NCBI GenBank assembly: GCA_015485455.1
Contig: WFTN01000372.1
Location: forward strand, 1-6,205
Source of the DNA: Planctomycetota bacterium
Lineage (GTDB): Bacteria; Planctomycetota; GCA-002687715; DRQF01
Direction: 5' to 3'
DNA length: 6,205 nucleotides
A model generated the notes under the pieces. The model was not told the origin of the DNA and made no database searches. It saw only the letters and a list, made by a program, of their open reading frames with translations. Shown here piece by piece: positions 1-6,205 of the stretch. The position numbers and the translations under genes were made by a program. The number at the start of each line of letters is the position of its first letter. Positions within the stretch are counted from its first letter, which is position 1.

Positions 1-1
1 C

Positions 2-205
2 ACAGCCTTCGAGGAAATTATCGCCCGATATCCGGTAGACCTCGTCGTCTATGGGCATATTCATGGTCCAGATCTGCCCATTGCCCACAACGGCCCCATG
101 AAAGTGTTCTCCAAGACGGTTCGTTATGAGAATGCCAGTGTGGATCGAATCGCTATGACGCCAATCTTGGTGGCTGATATGCCTGTGCACCAACTCGATT
201 TCTGA
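2..205 (+). CDS. Metallophosphoesterase (calcineurin-like), C-terminal fragment cut by window edge
   Basis: This is an open frame from base 2 to the TGA at 203-205, giving 67 residues with no start in view, so it is the 3' end of a gene entering from the left. Residues 13-22 read VDLVVYGHIH followed by G. That is the hydrophobic strand plus GHxH metal-binding motif near the end of calcineurin-like phosphoesterases, where the histidines hold the two-metal centre that hydrolyses phosphoester bonds. About 45 residues follow the motif, with several short hydrophobic stretches such as MTPILVADM, and fit the closing strands of the fold. The upstream motifs (DxH, GD, GNH) lie outside the window, so the substrate cannot be judged. 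The gene converges on the small membrane gene, their stops being 9 bases apart, and nothing links it functionally to the operon on the right. Confidence 0.72.
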   Translation, partial: TAFEEIIARYPVDLVVYGHIHGPDLPIAHNGPMKVFSKTVRYENASVDRIAMTPILVADMPVHQLDF

Positions 206-214
206 TTTCGTCGG

Positions 215-619
215 TCAACTCTCTCGGGCTGCATTGCGTGTGTGTATCCGATACCCAAATAGAATACCGCAGATGGCACCCGGGATGAGGCCACTCAGGC
301 CAAAGAACGTTGGGGTAAAAGCGATGTAAGTCCAAGTACCAGCGATGGTGCAAGAAATGGCTGCAAAAGCCATAGGGAACTTCGATCGAGACCCGCGTGC
401 ATTCCAGATAATGGCCAAGAGACCGGCCATGACATGAAAGAAGTAGCCTTTAGCGGCCTGTTCTTCTCCTCCCGGGATAAAAGAGATGGTCCCTTGGGCA
501 TCCCCAGGATGGAATGCTTCACTGAGCAAGAGGCATCCCAGCACGATCAAATAGATCATGGCAAAGGAAAGGGCGCAACGTCCCGGTATCTTCAAGTTTT
601 GTGGCGATTGCTCGTGCAT
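215..619 (-). CDS. Small hypothetical multi-pass membrane protein
   Basis: I do not recognise this protein. From the ATG at 619 it has 134 residues, with three to four hydrophobic segments at about residues 15-34 (ALSFAMIYLIVLGCLLL), 59-73, 82-101 and 104-123. They are separated by short polar loops including PGGEEQAAK and NARGSRSK, and the tail is basic (YRIHTRNAARES). It therefore looks like a small inner-membrane protein. The frame stays open upstream to an ATG at 724, which would add 35 residues. I prefer 619 because MHEQSPQNLKIPGR is an ordinary soluble N-tail before the first membrane segment, but neither start has a well-placed Shine-Dalgarno: AAAGGGG lies 11 bases before the 724 ATG and nothing convincing lies before 619. 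It is on the same strand as the operon, 249 bases downstream of the ATPase stop, so it may be an independent gene or a distal member. The consistent hydrophobic pattern supports real coding. Confidence 0.5.
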   Translation of the reverse strand: MHEQSPQNLKIPGRCALSFAMIYLIVLGCLLLSEAFHPGDAQGTISFIPGGEEQAAKGYFFHVMAGLLAIIWNARGSRSKFPMAFAAISCTIAGTWTYIAFTPTFFGLSGLIPGAICGILFGYRIHTRNAARES

Positions 620-868
620 TTTGTAGCCAGATACTATCCATTTTCCTGCGACTTGCCCTGAATTATTCAGGAGATTGTGGACGTTCACACAGAAAAGGCC
701 GGGCAAAGTTAACAATGATAGCATCCCATTTGGAGCCCCTTTATGTCGTCTTGTATATGTGATGAGGATCGTTCAGTCTGAATTGAGTCTAAGGAGTCCC
801 TGTCTTATCTTTTCTCGTGAGCAATCGAGGGGCGCTGAATCCTCTATCCAGCGTATTTCGTATCGATG
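620..868. other. Spacer between the ATPase gene and the small membrane gene
   Basis: No supported gene lies here, although the frame of the small membrane gene stays open from 619 up to 724. Three short symmetric elements are visible: the 15-bp palindrome at 657-671, TTCAG-T-CTGAA at 772-782, and CGCTG/CAGCG with an 11-base loop at about 833-853. None is followed by a T-run on the minus strand, so I see no intrinsic terminator for the operon. A possible weak promoter on the minus strand has TATACA near 750-760, with TTCAGA 19 bases upstream. The match is too poor to call as a feature. Confidence 0.5.
657..671. repeat. 15-bp palindrome CCTGAAT-T-ATTCAGG
   Basis: This is a perfect inverted repeat of 7+1+7 bases. 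If the small membrane gene starts at 619, it lies 38 bases upstream of the start, in the leader or promoter region, where it could be an operator. It overlaps AATAAT on the minus strand, which is a 5 of 6 match to a -10 box but has no good -35 at the right distance. If the gene starts at 724, the repeat is inside the coding frame and probably incidental. The symmetry is seen directly; a regulatory role is a guess. Confidence 0.3.
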
Positions 869-3800
869 TCAATCGACATCTGGAGGTGACAGATCGATGA
901 CCCAGCTCTTCAAGACTTGGGTGCTGAAGCTGGATCGATCTAAGAGCTCAAGAAGCTCTTCTTGGCGTGGTTGCCCGAATACCACGCGGTAGGCGGCCAA
1001 TTGACGTTTTAGTCGTGCGAAAGCCCCTTCCTCCTGCGAATAGCTCAAAAGAGGGACGTGCCGTTCCACCCGAGCAGGACCTGGTGCCAACCAGAATGGC
1101 CTAAGATCCTCAGCCCCAGCTTGGCGCGCTTCCTGGGTGGCGAGATCAAAGATGATAGTCCAAAGGTCATCGCCGGGTTGCCAGATCTTTCGCGCGGCAT
1201 TGGCATGGCGGGCTGCAACATTTTTGCGCACAGCGAGACCTTTGTAACGGTGTACCCGGCCTTCTCGCTGTTCCAGGTCCACAGGGTTGCCAGGCAGATT
1301 CCAATGGGTCAGACGGTGGCACCAGGGATGAAAATCCAACCCTTCCTGCCCGATGGATGTGCTCGCCAGAAGGAAAGGGCGAAATGGACTGTTGAAGGAC
1401 GCCCGCACCTTGTCCTGGGACATTCCTTCATCATCGGTTTGGAGGTTGGCGAAGCGCAGAGCAAAGTCGGTTCGAATGCGAATTTCCCGGGTTCGAATCC
1501 CTGGGCTGCGCTTTGTGGTGCTAAAGAATTGGGCGTGAACACGAGTGGAACGGTCTTTCGCAACGGTGTAGACCAGATCTTCTACGCAAGTTTCTACCGC
1601 CCTTAACGGCTCTTCTTCGTCACGCCAGGACTGCTGTTCCCAGAGAATATGCCATTGCTCATCCAGCACAGCCTGTAGATTTCCGTCGATGCAGTATTGT
1701 AGGACCATGCGCCAATACGGCACATCGCCTTGGCCGTCTATCTGATCGTGGAAAAGAGCGATAAGAAGGCTGATGACCGCTGGACCATTAAAAAGGCTCC
1801 AGAATGCTTGGGCGACAAAGGAAGAATGGAGCCGCCGTGCTGAGTCATTTATTGGGGTCATTGCCAGGCAGCGACTGGCAATGATCGCCGGCGACCCCAA
1901 CGCAACATCGACGAGAAGGTCGACGAGACCAGGGGGGCGCTGGCCCAGTTCTTCGGCCTTGATTCCGGCGATCTCGCGGACATAGGCGCCGAATACGCTC
2001 CCATTGGGTCGCTTAAGAGCCCTGTTTCTTTGCCATTTTCGGAGGAAGGCTGATAGCCCTGGATCAAGGAGTACAGGTGCTGCCCATTCCCAGCGTTCAT
2101 CAACTGGACCTGTTTGGGGATCTGGAAGCCCAGCGAGGAGTTCTTCAACCAGTTCTCGGGCCCATGTGCGCACGTCACATCCCAATGGGGCTGCAAGGGG
2201 ATGAACTTTGTCCGCAAGGGTGAGGCAAGGCATGAGAAGTAGGAACAATCTGTGCCGACTCAATTCTCCTTCCTTGTCTTTGGAGAGTCTCAATAGGGCA
2301 CTCTGCTGCCTGGTGGGGTTCTGATAGGATGCCATGCGTCCTCCTACCATGAGCCGCTCAGTTTCATAGCTCAGAAGCGCACTCACAACATCCGGCACCA
2401 CGTTCCACGCTGAAAACAGTAGAGTTTTACTGTCTTCTTCGGCCCCGTGGAATGCACCCTGCAAGGGCCAGTAAGGAGCGGTTGCTGCGATCCAAAGACG
2501 CTTCCATGCCCCGTTGTTCACAATGAGCTGGCGCATCTCTCGTAACTTGGCATGGGCGTCGCCAATAGAATTCCATGTGCTGATCTGCCCGGGTGACAAG
2601 AGAGCATGTTGATGTTTCTGCAAGGCCTCGAGGAGTGCATCGGCCTCCAGCTCGACTGCTTCGTCAAGATGGTCGTTCATGCGATAACCGTGCATGAAGT
2701 GAAACAGATAAGGCGCTGCCTTCCAGAATGGCATGGGGTCTTGGGCTCCAACGGCCTGGAAGATCGCATCTGCTGCCATGTATTGCTCAATGTCGGCGGG
2801 AGTGGGGCAGAGGTTGGTACGTCTCTCGTTCACCATGGCGTTGTGATCTTCACTCTCAGAAACACGCTCTGTCCGTGCCATGACACGGGTGAGCCGCTGC
2901 TCTACAGACGTCTTGGCCTCGATGACTGCGGCACCATCGTCAACAAGAGATCTCTTCAACGCCTGGCCGAAAACCTGGAGGTCGTTTCGCAGAGCATCAA
3001 TGCTAGCCGTCTCCTCCTGTCCCATGAGAAATCGGGTGGTATTGATGAAGTCCACGTAGTGATCGTCTTGATCGATTTCCGCTTCTGAGGTGAATAACTT
3101 GTAAGGTGTTGCCGACAGCAGGAGTGTTCGAACCGGCTGGCCCTCCGGCGTGGTTGCCTGGAACAGGGATTGTGCCAGTTGAGCCGCAGGATCTGCTCCT
3201 TCCTCTTCGTTCAACAGGGATTTGAAGCGTTGAAATTCATCCATAATGACGAGGTCCGGCTCAAGAGCAGCGACACAGATGGCCGCCAGGAGGCGGCGTA
3301 CTTCGCCAACCCATTGGTTGCGAATCCGACGGGCCTCTGGTGACAGATCTGAATTCGGGCGGGAAAACCAACGTTGGGAAAAGCTGGCGTAGCGCGCCTC
3401 AAGCTCAGGCGACCTCTTCCATGCTTTGACGAAATCACGGCGGATGCCCCGGTGTATCGGAATCTTGTCGTTGAGGCTTTGTCGCCACCGTCGATAGTCC
3501 CCAATGCCCCCCTGGAGAACATTCATGAGCCGCTTCGAGGACCCCAAGAGAGGAGCCAATAGGTGAAATAAGACGCGCCGCTCTGCCTGGTGCCCTGAAC
3601 CACCGCTTAGGTTGAAGGATGTACCTGGGGTGAAGCTGACGAAATTCAACCGCCTTCTGGCCCCCGGAGTAGCCTTCTCTCCGGCGGCGAGCTGAGTCGC
3701 TAACATGGTTAGGCGCGTGGCTAGCGAAAACGAGTTGCCTTCGCAGTTGCCGATCTCGAGTTTAGGTAGGTTGGCTCTGGCGATACTGGCGTTGCTGCAA

Positions 3801-4024
3801 ATATAAATGATGTCGATGTGCTTCACGTTGGGCCAAAGATGATCAACAGCCCGAGCAATAACGCCTCGGGCCACCAGTGTCTTTCCAAGTCCAACCTCGT
3901 CGGCCACCAAGAATCTTGCTGTACTGTCATTTGCGATGAATAGCCGATGAAAAGCATGATCAACTGTTCGGCGTTGAAAAGGCTTTAGAGGGCACAGAAT
4001 GGCCTCAGCGTCAGGCTTCTTCAC
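869..4024 (-). CDS. SNF2/RapA-like superfamily 2 helicase-type ATPase, 1051 aa
   Basis: This is a full-length superfamily 2 ATPase, probably a double-stranded-DNA translocase of the SNF2/RapA type. A Q-motif-like segment, LKPFQRRTVDHAF, is at residues 13-25. Motif I (Walker A) is ADEVGLGKT at 41-49, the RapA form. Motif II is MDEFQRF at 261-267, with DEFQ in place of DEAH. Motif III, LLSATP, is at 302-307. A motif IV-like strand, KTLLFSAWN, is at 533-541. Motif V, STSIGQEGLDFH, is at 888-899, and motif VI, QREGRVHRYKG, is at 919-929 and carries the arginine finger. About 345 residues lie between motifs IV and V, far more than in a standard helicase C-lobe. The start is GTG at 4024, chosen because GAAGGA lies 6 bases upstream and no in-frame ATG gives the Q-motif intact. 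It overlaps the PLD gene by 14 bases, so the two are likely translationally coupled. The frame is intact. A role in phage defence or DNA processing is inferred from the nuclease-like neighbour. Confidence 0.9.
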   Translation of the reverse strand: MKKPDAEAILCPLKPFQRRTVDHAFHRLFIANDSTARFLVADEVGLGKTLVARGVIARAVDHLWPNVKHIDIIYICSNASIARANLPKLEIGNCEGNSFSLATRLTMLATQLAAGEKATPGARRRLNFVSFTPGTSFNLSGGSGHQAERRVLFHLLAPLLGSSKRLMNVLQGGIGDYRRWRQSLNDKIPIHRGIRRDFVKAWKRSPELEARYASFSQRWFSRPNSDLSPEARRIRNQWVGEVRRLLAAICVAALEPDLVIMDEFQRFKSLLNEEEGADPAAQLAQSLFQATTPEGQPVRTLLLSATPYKLFTSEAEIDQDDHYVDFINTTRFLMGQEETASIDALRNDLQVFGQALKRSLVDDGAAVIEAKTSVEQRLTRVMARTERVSESEDHNAMVNERRTNLCPTPADIEQYMAADAIFQAVGAQDPMPFWKAAPYLFHFMHGYRMNDHLDEAVELEADALLEALQKHQHALLSPGQISTWNSIGDAHAKLREMRQLIVNNGAWKRLWIAATAPYWPLQGAFHGAEEDSKTLLFSAWNVVPDVVSALLSYETERLMVGGRMASYQNPTRQQSALLRLSKDKEGELSRHRLFLLLMPCLTLADKVHPLAAPLGCDVRTWARELVEELLAGLPDPQTGPVDERWEWAAPVLLDPGLSAFLRKWQRNRALKRPNGSVFGAYVREIAGIKAEELGQRPPGLVDLLVDVALGSPAIIASRCLAMTPINDSARRLHSSFVAQAFWSLFNGPAVISLLIALFHDQIDGQGDVPYWRMVLQYCIDGNLQAVLDEQWHILWEQQSWRDEEEPLRAVETCVEDLVYTVAKDRSTRVHAQFFSTTKRSPGIRTREIRIRTDFALRFANLQTDDEGMSQDKVRASFNSPFRPFLLASTSIGQEGLDFHPWCHRLTHWNLPGNPVDLEQREGRVHRYKGLAVRKNVAARHANAARKIWQPGDDLWTIIFDLATQEARQAGAEDLRPFWLAPGPARVERHVPLLSYSQEEGAFARLKRQLAAYRVVFGQPRQEELLELLDRSSFSTQVLKSWVIDLSPPDVD
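942..960. repeat. 7-bp inverted repeat inside the ATPase gene 3' end
   Basis: AAGAGCT and AGCTCTT flank a 5-base loop. The repeat falls where the protein reads EELLELLD, so the repetitive Glu-Leu codons explain it. There is no T-run after it, and it is probably not a terminator. Confidence 0.3.
1858..1884. repeat. 10-bp perfect hairpin inside the ATPase gene
   Basis: TCATTGCCAG (1858-1867) and CTGGCAATGA (1875-1884) pair perfectly around a 7-base loop. It sits in the codons for residues near 714-723 (ASRCLAM), within the unusual insertion between helicase motifs IV and V. A perfect 10-bp stem with so short a loop is rarely expected by chance in a 6-kb window. It could fold in the mRNA and slow or attenuate translation, or be a protein-binding site, but no function is shown. 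Confidence 0.45.
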
Positions 4025-5828
4025 GATTTTTCCTTCGCTCTAGGGTTTGCTCAATGACATTCCAAAGGGCAAGAAATCCATCGGGGATCAGCGCCAAACC
4101 TTCATCTGATCCTCTTAAATCATCTACCAAGCGGGCTAGAGAATTCAGTCGTTCGGGATCTCTGGATACCGCCCGAACAAGATCCTCTAACAGGGCATCT
4201 GACGGCAAAACTTGGTCCCAGTTGCCACTTTCTTTGCTTCCTTGAAAAGTGATGCTTTCTTCACCAACAGTGCCCTCGATGCTCCCGAGAAGGGCGCGCA
4301 GGAAACAAAGGAAGTTCTCTTGACTGCAAATGAGACTGCGCAGGATCTGGGCCGTACGGTTTTCCGGCAATCCCACTGCGGGAATCTTACGCGTGAAACA
4401 TATGTCCGGCACACTGCCGAGAGAAACTCCCAGCCGGAACCCCATGAAAGCGGTGAGGCAGGCAGCGGGCACAGTCCAAGAAACAGTTTGTGAAAGTTCC
4501 TTAGAACGAGCTTTGGGGACACTCAGTGGCCAGACAGAGACCTCAACGCCTTCAGGAAGCGCCACCTTCATCTTAAGTGACAAAGACCAGTTGTCATCCT
4601 CGTTAGATTGACAGAACACCTGGGCCTTGGCTCCAATGATTGACTTTCTAGTTTCCTCCAGGATCTTCCGGGCAGCCATGGCCTCTGTGGACTCGGGCTG
4701 GGGTTCAGCCTGCACATAGGGGTGACACAAATTGCCGAACCCGGCTTTCAAGAAGAACTCAATACCTTCTCCGTGAACACCTTCCCGGCGCCCTCGCCTT
4801 CCAGTGATGGCGGCCATAAGTTCAACATTCTTGCCACCCAGGGCCGCCGTTGTCAGGTTGGCCGAGCCGACATACCAAGTTACTTTGTGCCCATGCTCTA
4901 TCGCAATTGCCTTGGCGTGGAGGCCTCGGGGCATCACTGACGCGCCCTCATCGACATCGAGAAGACTGTCATTTAGGACCTGAACATTGTCCCAATCTTC
5001 AAGGCTGTCGTTTCTCTCTTTCACCATCTGATCCAGCTCATCAGCACGGCTAAACAGAAGACAGGTACCGCGACTTGTCGCCGCAAGGTGTTTCAGGGCT
5101 CGAGCCGTGACGAAAGGTGCCATGGCTAAGAGTCGATCATTGTTTGGGGGTGCCCAGAGTGTTCCCTCTTCATTGCCCAGGCCCAGGCAGAAAAACTCAA
5201 GGGCCCCATAGAATCGGTCCGGGGCCGGGAATAGACAGCGGGAAAGCATGTCCGCAAAGTTGCCTAGGTCTTCACGCAGTTCTTGTGAGAGGGGCTGGGT
5301 CGACAGATCACCGAGAGACTCGATCAATGAGCTAAGGTCTTGGCTGCCCTTTGGCCTTTGCTTCGGAAAAGGTTCAACTTCACTTACAAGTGCCATGTCC
5401 CATGACCTGGCAGTCGTTAGGTTCCGAGATAGCACGGCGACACGCATAAGGATATGGTCCTCTTCATCTTTGAAACGTACACACCATACCTTGGGATGAA
5501 ACACCCCACCGTGGGGTGCGCCCACAGGGTGCACACAATTTTCAAGGATGCCATAGAGAGCACGATGTTGTTGGGGCAGGGCAATTCCACTGGAGTCACA
5601 GAACACATGAATGCGGTCACCGGCTTCTCGCAAGCCTTCTAAGAGAAGGAGGGGATTTTCCATCAAGTCTTCAACGCTCCCCTCTGCCTGTGCTAGTACG
5701 GCCAGGGGCAATGCTAGCATCGTCTCCAAATCGAGGGAATAGGTGGTTAGCACAGCCATGTCGAGTTGCATCTCGGGTGGCGGCATCAAGAATTCAACAG
5801 CCACACGCCTTAGGTCTGGAGCCAGCAT
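4011..5828 (-). CDS. Phospholipase D-like (HKD family) nuclease-like protein, 605 aa
   Basis: The protein has two PLD half-motifs. The first is FHPKVW, with H111 and K113, followed by SRNLT with S134 and N136. The second is GLHAKAI, with H304 and K306, followed by GSANLT at 321-326 and E336. In PLD enzymes the two HxK histidines form one active site that attacks a phosphodiester through a phospho-histidine. In bacterial PLD-like proteins of this kind next to helicases the usual substrate is nucleic acid. The aspartate of the canonical HxK(x4)D is missing: R118 stands at that place in the first copy and E311 in the second. No signal peptide or membrane segment is evident, so it should be cytoplasmic. 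Residues 400-605 after the second motif match nothing I recognise. The ATG at 5828 shares its A with the upstream TGA (TGATG), and AAGGG lies 12 bases before it. The 3' end overlaps the ATPase gene. Catalytic activity is probable but not assured. Confidence 0.85.
   Translation of the reverse strand: MLAPDLRRVAVEFLMPPPEMQLDMAVLTTYSLDLETMLALPLAVLAQAEGSVEDLMENPLLLLEGLREAGDRIHVFCDSSGIALPQQHRALYGILENCVHPVGAPHGGVFHPKVWCVRFKDEEDHILMRVAVLSRNLTTARSWDMALVSEVEPFPKQRPKGSQDLSSLIESLGDLSTQPLSQELREDLGNFADMLSRCLFPAPDRFYGALEFFCLGLGNEEGTLWAPPNNDRLLAMAPFVTARALKHLAATSRGTCLLFSRADELDQMVKERNDSLEDWDNVQVLNDSLLDVDEGASVMPRGLHAKAIAIEHGHKVTWYVGSANLTTAALGGKNVELMAAITGRRGRREGVHGEGIEFFLKAGFGNLCHPYVQAEPQPESTEAMAARKILEETRKSIIGAKAQVFCQSNEDDNWSLSLKMKVALPEGVEVSVWPLSVPKARSKELSQTVSWTVPAACLTAFMGFRLGVSLGSVPDICFTRKIPAVGLPENRTAQILRSLICSQENFLCFLRALLGSIEGTVGEESITFQGSKESGNWDQVLPSDALLEDLVRAVSRDPERLNSLARLVDDLRGSDEGLALIPDGFLALWNVIEQTLERRKNREEA
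4031..4036 (-). promoter_or_regulatory. Shine-Dalgarno deciding the GTG start of the ATPase gene
   Basis: GAAGGA reads on the minus strand 6 bases before the GTG at 4024. It lies within the last codons of the PLD gene (ERRKNREEA), so ribosomes finishing the PLD gene would be well placed to re-initiate. The strong site and good spacing support the non-ATG start. Confidence 0.7.
5502..5518. repeat. 17-bp palindrome CACCCCAC-C-GTGGGGTG inside the PLD gene
   Basis: This is a perfect 8+1+8 symmetry in the codons for APHGGV, just before the first HxK motif of the PLD protein. Gly, Pro and His codons in this GC-rich stretch can create such symmetry by chance. I list it because it is perfect, not because a function is evident. 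Confidence 0.3.
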
Positions 5829-6205
5829 CAGTTTGCAAGACCCTTGTATAGGTCTTGGAGCAGAGGTCTTACCCGATGCCAGCGAAAGTCCATACGACCA
5901 ACACCAACTCTTCCTGACCAGTCCATCAACCTTCCGGTATGCACCAGGCGGGCACGATTGCCCTTCAACTGGATCTCCCGTCGGGCAATCAAGTCCCTCA
6001 GGTCACGATTGTTGACCACAGAAGAAGCCCCGCAGCGGTTGACACCTCGGGTCCAGGCCTCGATGAATTTTCGCAGTGGAAGCAATGTGCGCGCCCCCTG
6101 CCGCGCCATTAGATCCCAAAGATCATCTGGTTGAAAGGGGTCTTCCCCACGCTCTTCCTCAGCCCACTGCTGAAGCTCGATCCGATAGTCTTCTATGAGT
6201 TCCTC
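5828..6205 (-). CDS. Probable DUF6361-family protein, C-terminal 125 residues, cut by window edge
   Basis: The frame is open from the right edge of the window to the TGA at 5828-5830, with no stop in between. Its first internal ATG at 6109 is very unlikely to be the start, because the 32 codons upstream are also open and protein-like (acidic and helical: EELIEDYRIELQQW). The tail contains a basic segment, NRDLRDLIARREIQLKGNRA at about residues 76-95, then a closing GVGRMDFRWHRVRPLLQDL at about 102-120. The RLVHT and G-R-x-D-(F/Y)-R-W pattern near the C terminus is what I recall of DUF6361 proteins, whose function is unknown. I cannot confirm the assignment without a profile search. It is the first of the three operon genes in view, and its stop codon shares one base with the PLD start, which implies coupled translation and a shared task. 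The protein is probably several hundred residues long in full. Confidence 0.6.
   Translation of the reverse strand, partial: EELIEDYRIELQQWAEEERGEDPFQPDDLWDLMARQGARTLLPLRKFIEAWTRGVNRCGASSVVNNRDLRDLIARREIQLKGNRARLVHTGRLMDWSGRVGVGRMDFRWHRVRPLLQDLYKGLAN

Noticed and set aside
725..868. Intrinsic terminator for the operon
   Set aside because: Only 4-5 bp stems are found, and none is followed by a T-run on the minus strand.
1484..1511. tRNA-like T-arm (CCGGG TTCGAAT CCCTG) followed by GGCTGCG
   Set aside because: The T-stem has a mismatch, the only matching 5' strand (GCGCAG at 1454) is too close for a tRNA, and no anticodon or D arm is present. The sequence encodes the IRTREIRIRT stretch of the ATPase.
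1058..1606. 182-codon plus-strand open frame opposite the ATPase gene
   Set aside because: It is wholly antisense to a frame with clear helicase motifs. Its protein has no recognisable motif or domain and reads like a complement shadow.
2606..3088. 160-codon plus-strand open frame opposite the ATPase gene
   Set aside because: It is antisense to well-supported coding and has an atypical composition, with no motif and no Shine-Dalgarno that stands out.
869..5828. Identity as DISARM or Mokosh
   Set aside because: DISARM needs a methylase and a DUF1998 protein that are not in view. Mokosh uses a different (UPF1-like) helicase type, whereas this ATPase has a SNF2/RapA-type motif I.
1..6205. CRISPR array, insertion sequence ends, attachment site or RNA genes
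   Set aside because: I found no regularly spaced direct repeats, transposase motifs, target-site duplications, or rRNA or tRNA structure in the window.

Overview
The window looks bacterial: dense genes, short overlaps, a GTG start with a good Shine-Dalgarno, and roughly balanced base composition. No rRNA, tRNA or clear lineage marker is present, so I do not name a taxon. The main content is a three-gene minus-strand operon that fills about 86% of the window and enters from its right edge.

Layout, left to right. Positions 2-205 (+) are the last 67 codons of a calcineurin-like metallophosphoesterase whose start lies outside the window. Its stop faces, 9 bases away, the stop of a small minus-strand membrane-protein gene (215-619, possibly starting at 724). 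Positions 620-868 are a spacer of about 250 bases with no convincing gene or terminator, only short inverted repeats. Then comes the operon, read right to left: the C-terminal 125 residues of a protein resembling DUF6361 (5828-6205, incomplete), a 605-residue phospholipase D (PLD)/HKD-type nuclease-like protein (4011-5828), and a 1051-residue SNF2/RapA-like superfamily 2 ATPase (869-4024).

The three operon genes are tightly packed. The first and second share one base (TGATG) and the second and third overlap by 14 bases, so they are probably translated together. A nuclease-like PLD protein encoded beside a large DNA-translocase-type ATPase recalls anti-phage and restriction-like loci such as DISARM. 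The partners that define DISARM (methylase, DUF1998 protein) are not in view, and the ATPase is unusual: its Walker B box reads DEFQ and about 345 residues separate motif IV from motif V. The best reading is a candidate DUF6361 / PLD / helicase defence or DNA-processing module that does not match a named system I can identify. This rests on gene families and arrangement, not on any functional evidence in the sequence.
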